Shown piece by piece: positions 58,361-64,000 of a DNA stretch of 64,000 bases (position 1 is the stretch's first letter; each line of letters starts with the position of its first letter). The notes under the pieces were generated by a model. The model was not told the origin of the DNA and ran no database searches. It saw nothing but the letters and a program-made list of their open reading frames with translations. Both the position numbers and the translations under genes were made by a program. Source of the stretch: Strongylocentrotus purpuratus (Eukaryota > Echinodermata > Echinoidea > Camarodonta > Strongylocentrotidae); NCBI RefSeq assembly GCF_000002235.5, contig NW_022145594.1:21507890-21571889 (forward strand), given 5' to 3'.

Positions 58361-61136
58361 GTGAGTATTACACAAACAGGTGATTTGAAGAATCAGCATA
58401 ATTACACCATAGGCAACCCCCCCCCCCCGAGAAAATTACCCCAAATGACAATCCCCCCCCCCCGGAAAATTCCCTCCGGACAATCCCCCTAGAGACAACC
58501 ACCCCTAGGACAATTGCCCCTGGAAAATTTTCCCCTAGGACAACTACTCCCTAAGAACCCTGTTACACAAACATATTGTGTTTTTGAAAATTCAGGATTA
58601 CATTATAGGGATAGTATGATCCTGTTTCAACGTTGTAACCTAGGTTGTGAGAGTATTACCTGCTGGTGTTTGTTTCGTGAAATTGTTTATGTCATTCTTA
58701 ACGTAGGTAAACTGTGTCCATATTGTGAATCAGGTAATCTAGAGGCATCCAACATTTATTCTTGAGCTTTAGCGTTCTAAAACTACCCGATATCACCTTT
58801 CAGCGACCCTATCTCCTCCCATATTTTGTATATGATCTTAGTTTTAGTCATGTTTCTTTTGTTTCATAAAACAATACATTAACTCTTATCGTGCCACAGG
58901 GCTAATCCCCACTGTGCCAGGTTGTTTTGGAGATAATCTGATTAACGCGATGGTTCTATGAATGGCGAGTGCAAAACACACAGCACAGCCCAATGAGCAT
59001 GAACAATAACTGCTACTATGAATGCGCCCTTGCACGCACATGGCACTCAATAGGTAGCGTGCGTGCAGCCTCATGGCAGGCTATGGGTTAACAAAGCATA
59101 GCATATTAACAAAATTTATATTCATGAACAATAAACACATCTTCACAGTATAAGTTTGTATTGCATTTATTAATTCAAAATTACATGTGAAAAAAGGAAC
59201 CCTATGATAACCTGGGGGTGGGGGTCAATTTGACCCCCCCCCCCCTGTAGTAATTTAGCGACTACTCCGCAATCGCGGCAGGTATAAAGTTCTCTTATTG
59301 TGACTTTTTTCTTTCGAGTCTTACGCATCTTTTAAAACAATTTGTTTGAAAATCGGACGTACAGTTACAAAGTCACATGACCTTTTATCTTAGCATTTCA
59401 TCACGAAAATCGCTCATTTTGGTGATATGTTTACAAAACATATGGACATATCATTTTTCCTAAACAAATATAAAACATTGGTTATGTAGTATTGGTTAAA
59501 AGTGAAATAAGTTTAAAAAACAATGAAACACATAAGGAATTATCAAAACAAGAGATAACATAAGAAATAACCTAGCTCTTCCCAATTGTTGTTGTCGTAT
59601 AATAATTCCAAATGGTCTAGCGAATATATGTAGTGAAAAAGAATGCTTAAATATGAACCAATATGATTGATGGGTAAAAATGTGAATTTTATGACCTTAT
59701 TTGCATAAATTACCATACATATGCAAACGAGTGAATTTTTCAAAAAAAAATTGAAATTATATACACTTCACTTGACAAGCATGCACATTTAAGCGGCGAT
59801 CGGATGTAAAACGACCGAGATCTTAGGGGGGGGGGGGGTCAAATGGACCCCCCCCCCCAGTAAAAACTTGGTCTGAAATAGCCCAGTTAAAATAGGGTTA
59901 AAGGTAATGCAAAGCTTTCTGCGAAATTTTGAAAATTGGATTGATAGTAAATCATTAAAATGTTGATATATGTGGATGCCCCTATGGATAAGATATAAGC
60001 ACTAGAAAATATAGCCTTTACAACTCTTCTGGTTCGATTTTAAGCGCCACAACGATCATTGAATTGTTCATTTAGCATGTGTTCGAAAGTTCGGAGATCA
60101 CCACGCATATACAATTTAAAGCTATCCTGAGTAAAATATAAACTTTAAAAATAATTCAAGCGTTCTCTCGACGTGCTGCATCAAATACCAAATATGACAT
60201 AAAGCAACCGATACATATTTGCTCAAATTGATAGAAAAACATTGCAAAGATCCTCAAAGTATCAGATTTTGTTTTTGATACGGCCTTGTAAATTCAACGT
60301 ATTTCCCATTTCGCACCATTGGTTTCACTAGAATAACATTTTGAAGTTTCTAAACCAACGTACTTTAGCAATGTTGGCCAGATTGTTACCATTCATTTTT
60401 CATTTTCCCAGGCAGGGTTTCGGGGGCAAAGGGACATAAACTTCAATTTGAACAGAAAAGTATTAAGCGCTGAATGTGATGCTCTATTTGTCGCTAATGA
60501 ACTCTTCATGCTATTCCGTAAAGTGTTGTTGATTGTGTTATTGGTATTTAAAAAAAAACTTTATTAGCAGTAGTAGAATTAGTGGTAGTAGTAAAAGCAT
60601 TAGACGTAGTAGTAGAAATATCAAAAGAAGTAGTAGTAATTTAACAAAAGGAGAAGAAGAGGTAGGAGTAGTAGTAATAGTAGTAGTAGTAGTATAGTAT
60701 TTGTTTTAATAGTAATTTGTTTTAGGAGCGAAAGGGGGGGGGCCGTATTTGATTGACAGCGAAAGAGGTGTCAACACATTAGATTTGGTGAGGCTAGACT
60801 TGTTATTAAAGTCTTGTGTTTTACATAAATAACGACAGGCGAATCTCGGTCGGAGCGTGTCCCCCTCCTCCGACATTTTCGATGTTTTAGTCTGTTCCAA
60901 TAGGTTTTCTAACTTTGGCGAATTTGAATTATGATAATGAATTACGACAGTTGCCAATTTTCGGGTTTTTATGTAATGGTATGCATAAGTTTTTCCTCTT
61001 ATTAATTTAAGTTAATTTTTGTTTGTATTTGTACCTGACGAAATTTATGTTAGATTTACCTTTCTAAAGTTGTTTCCATGACATAATGGCGTTGAAATGT
61101 ACCCCCTAAATGAAATCGCTTTTCTGCATATTTTAG
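58361..61136. other. Gene 2 intron 2, repeats only
   Basis: A C-rich minisatellite at about 58413-58548 repeats units like GGACAATNCCCCCNGA. Paired G and C runs occur at 59213-59247 and 59826-59861. An (AGT)n tract lies at 60566-60700. A partial MITE lies at 59898-60052. No exon was recognised, and exon 2 joins exon 3 in phase without one. Confidence 0.6.
59898..60052. mobile_element. Partial relative of the TTAA MITE
   Basis: TTAA then AGGTAATGCAAAG, GAAATTTTGAAAATTGG, TGGATGCCCCTATGGAT and TAAGCACTAGAAAAT match, in reverse orientation, the right end of the element at 1936-2430. The far end could not be located. Confidence 0.6.
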
Positions 61137-61221
61137 ATGACTGGGAGCTACTTGAAGCCAGCTCCATTACCCGTTTCGATCCATCATCGGACTTGACACA
61201 CTGTGCCGTTTTCATCTACAG
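61137..61221 (+). CDS. Gene 2, exon 3 (domain 2); gene continues beyond the window
   Basis: 85 bp between acceptor TGCATATTTTAG and donor CAG then GTAAGT. Joined in phase to exon 2 it reads ...FQQKSDDWELLEASSITRF and ends SDLTHCAVFIY (residue 266) plus two bases of the next codon. HCAVFIY lines up with YDGVILIH of domain 1, giving a second copy of the fold. The outgoing phase 2 fits the incoming phase of gene 1 exon 5426, whose LTD motif lies where domain 1 has its own. The following exons must lie beyond 64000 or were lost to LINE insertions at the window end. Confidence 0.75.
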
Positions 61222-61439
61222 GTAAGTAAACTGTCAATATTTTGTTTACCTATCATTTCATATCAGTTATTTATTTAACAACGGTAAGTCGCTTCAGCCT
61301 GAACGGTTGTTTTCGTGAACTAAATGAAAATATACGAATTATAGTAAAAACAAAAGCCGGTTACACAAGCTAACTAAACGAGATCAAAAAACTAAATAAA
61401 TACTTCAAATCAAAACAAAGTAAAAAAAAAAAAAAGTAT

Positions 61440-63127
61440 AGGCATTTAATAGTATAAACCTTTTTTTAATATTTGTAATTACAATATTGACAAAAATGCA
61501 AATTAACAATAACAAATCAAACTAAATAATATACCCATGATGTTTACTCTCTCCTCCCAATGGTAAGCATCGCCCCCCCCCCCCCCAGATAGAAAACACG
61601 ATGTCTTTTATTTAAGATAAATATATTCTTGATTGTTTTCACTTCCTCTAAAAGTGTATTCTGGTATTGATTAGTTTGTTAGGCACTATTGTACTGAGAA
61701 ATTCTGGGTCGAGTATCTGGTACTATACATGAGGCTGTGCTTTTCAATAAACGTAAAATGGGTTTTTGTGTATTATTATATAAAATTTGCTTGATCATTA
61801 TTAATTTAAAAAAAATTGTATCTAAATTCAAAAGTAAAAACAACTAAATCCGAATACAATCTGGAGTCTTTCCTTTTAACATTTATCAGTACTTTAATGT
61901 GTAAAGTTTGTAGATTTCCTAATTACGTTAACCCTATATTTTCTTATAATTATCACAATCATCAAAATGACATTGTATGATGGATTTATAAAACAATTCT
62001 GCTTAATAGTGTCGTGTATTAATTGGACGAATTTGCCTTATATTAGTATATACAGCTGAAACTTAAGATTCCTTCTTATTTCGTTGATATCTAGGATCCA
62101 GCTTAAATGTTCGTTTAAAACGACGCCAATATACTTGCAAGAGGAAACAAACTTCTATAATCTGTTTGGCAATGTATATTCCAAGAAATTGTGTAGATTG
62201 AACACAGTCAAGGGCTGCCCCATGTATGAATAATTCACTCAAGTGAGTCAATAGTATTGATAAATAACATGCAATTGCTTTTGTCAATATTCAAGGAGAC
62301 TTTGTTTGCCTGGATCCGTTCATAAATTAATTTGAAAGTAAGCTTATAATTGACAGTATCTAGTAGAAGTTGTGGGTCACGATGAGATAAACATGATAGT
62401 GTCATCTGCAAATAATATTAAGAATAAGATGGAAGATGTACTTTTAAGATCATGTATGTATAAAATAAATGGGCAGCACCCCGAGTAAAAATAAAAGTAA
62501 TTAGGTACAACGTAAAATAAACATACAGCAATAATAATACATAATTATAATAATAACATTATAGATAATTAAAACTGCCCTATCAATTACTAAAGACCCT
62601 TGTGATACACCACATGTAAAATGTCTGACATTTGATTAGCCATTATTGACTGAGACAAATTGGGTACTGACTTGCAAGGAATTGTGTGTGTATAATGCTT
62701 GATTTAATAAGATAGGTAATAACGCAATAGAGATATTAACGCCTTACATGAAAAATCTGACATTTGTACTATATGTTAAGCTTATAATCGAGGTGACTTA
62801 ATATTATATTCGAGGATTAGATTGATTATAAAGTGACTTGTACTCAAACAAACTTTCAGAATGTGACCTGACAGGACGTATTCAATACCATGAAGTTAAT
62901 TTAAGAAGAGTAATGTATCAATTTTAGCAAAATGTATTATGTGTCTTATTATTAAGTTTGTCAAGTAATAAAGTGCAGATATAATGAATATTACAAAACA
63001 TGTAAAACAAACTTCGAAAGACCTTTAATTCCTTCCCATTTTAAAACACTTATTCATGAAAAAGAAGAAGATGTAGATACATTTATAAAGTTTTTTTTTG
63101 AGAAACCAGTTGTTTGTTTTTAATAAG
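61440..63127 (-). mobile_element. Degenerate LINE, copy 2 of the repeat at position 1
   Basis: Long matches to 1-2815 in the same orientation, for example CTCTCCTCCCAA-GGTAAGC, CATCTGCAAATAATATTAAG and AAGAGTAATGTATCAATTTT. It lacks the insertions of copy 1 and so provides their empty sites. It has its own insertion of about 105 bp near 62486-62590. The minus-strand RT remnant includes CVQSTQFLGIYIAKQ near 62170-62215. Confidence 0.75.
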
Positions 63128-63159
63128 TAAGAGGTACTTGGTAGTAAAAAGAATAATTG

Positions 63160-63979
63160 CCTATTATATGATAATGGGAACGCTGTATGCGGGATTTTAT
63201 GGAATAAGGGGTCTCCCTCTACTCTGGTTTCAAAACTACTTATCTAACCGTCTCAATATGTTCCTTACAATAATGTTTTATCCGAGCCTTTAAATGTTAT
63301 ATGCGGTGTGCCCCAGGGATCTATACTTGGGCCACTTTTATTCTTGATATTTGTTAAAGATCTTCCAAACTGTTCAAATAAGTTGAGATTTGTACTCTTT
63401 GCGGATGGCACCAACATTTTAGTTTCTCATGATTCTTTACAATCTTTGAATAATATTCTCAACTTTGAAATGCAGAAGTTATCTGAATGGTTTTATTATA
63501 ACAAATTACCCTGAAATATGGAAAAAATCAAATTATATAAAATTATATCTATGTTAAAAATACTATGAAAAAACATAAAATTATTGGATATAAAAATGAA
63601 TAATCAAGTTATAAAGCGTGTAAGTCACACAAAATTCTTAGGCGTCTTCATTGATGAAAAAATTACATGGAATAACCATATAACAGATGCAACAAACAAA
63701 GTATCCCAAAATGTTGATGTTATCCGCAAACTTAGCAAATTCTTCCCTCAATGTATTCTTATTACTTTGTATAATACCTTAGTCTTGCCTTATTTATCTT
63801 ATTGTAATGTAGTGTGGGTAAACACATATCCAACAAAATTACAACCATTGTACTTATTACAGAAGAGAGCTCTTCGTATATGTTCATTTTCTTGGAGACA
63901 AGCCCATACTCATGAATTATTTGTTAAATTAATGTTCTCACTGTGTTTCAACTCATCTCTTACTACTGTTCAATATTAA
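63160..63979 (+). pseudogene. LINE reverse transcriptase fragment, catalytic site mutated
   Basis: Several frames together encode GIRGLPLLWFQNYLSNR (63199-63252), PQGSILGPLLFLIFVKDL (63311-63364), a catalytic motif altered to FADGTN (63398-63415; FADDTN expected), TKFLGVFIDEKITWNNHI (63629-63682) and LYLLQKRALRICSFSW. Stops separate the pieces. The second catalytic aspartate is glycine, so it could not be active even if the frame were intact. It abuts copy 2 of the antisense LINE and continues to the window edge. Confidence 0.82.
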
Positions 63980-64000
63980 TTTTTAAACATAAGCAGAATA

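Noticed and set aside
10760..64000. CRISPR-like or bacterial features
   Set aside because: The tandem arrays present are microsatellites, a 64-bp array within a transposon and eukaryotic minisatellites; none has the repeat-spacer pattern, and the gene structure is eukaryotic.

Overview
This is nuclear DNA of an invertebrate animal. Coding sequence lies in short phase-compatible exons bounded by AG and GT(A/G)AG sites, introns run to 11.6 kb, and most of the window is transposon-derived. The gene families (an IFI44-like GTPase, coiled-coil proteins), the CR1/jockey-like LINEs, the tRNA-derived SINEs ending in (TTA)n and the many small inverted-repeat elements suggest a marine deuterostome, most likely an echinoderm. 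That assignment is inference: no species-diagnostic gene is present.

Layout. 1-5400 is a degenerate antisense LINE broken by three smaller elements, followed by a LINE tail and a dispersed repeat. 5426-9782 holds the 3' end of a plus-strand gene (gene 1) encoding a short globular piece and a long coiled coil. 9.8-31.8 kb is intergenic DNA made of nested foldback elements, SINEs, a nearly complete LINE reverse transcriptase (19.0-20.9 kb), minisatellites and microsatellites. 31921-52854 is a complete four-exon minus-strand gene for a 341-residue IFI44-like GTPase. Its second intron carries a tandem triplication, a mariner-like foldback element, two unexplained exon-like segments and an LTR retrotransposon with two identical LTRs (40872-45538). 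52855-53178 is a compact head-to-head promoter region. 53179-61221 is the 5' part of a plus-strand gene (gene 2) with three exons; it leaves the window unfinished. 61.4-64 kb is LINE sequence again, including a second copy of the repeat found at position 1.

How the genes fit together. Gene 2 encodes two diverged copies of one alpha/beta domain. The fragment encoded by gene 1 exon 5426-5487 looks like the part of the second domain that would follow the last visible exon of gene 2, and the splice phases agree. Genes 1 and 2 are therefore probably paralogues in tandem: gene 1 shows the family's 3' end (a coiled coil) and gene 2 its 5' end. Gene 2 is divergently paired with a GTPase whose own C terminus is a predicted coiled coil. 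The best candidate for an undescribed system here is this pairing of an interferon-inducible-type GTPase with a P-loop-less, possibly GTPase-derived partner, in a locus that has been repeatedly duplicated and invaded by mobile DNA. The splice structures were read from sequence only and have no transcript support here.
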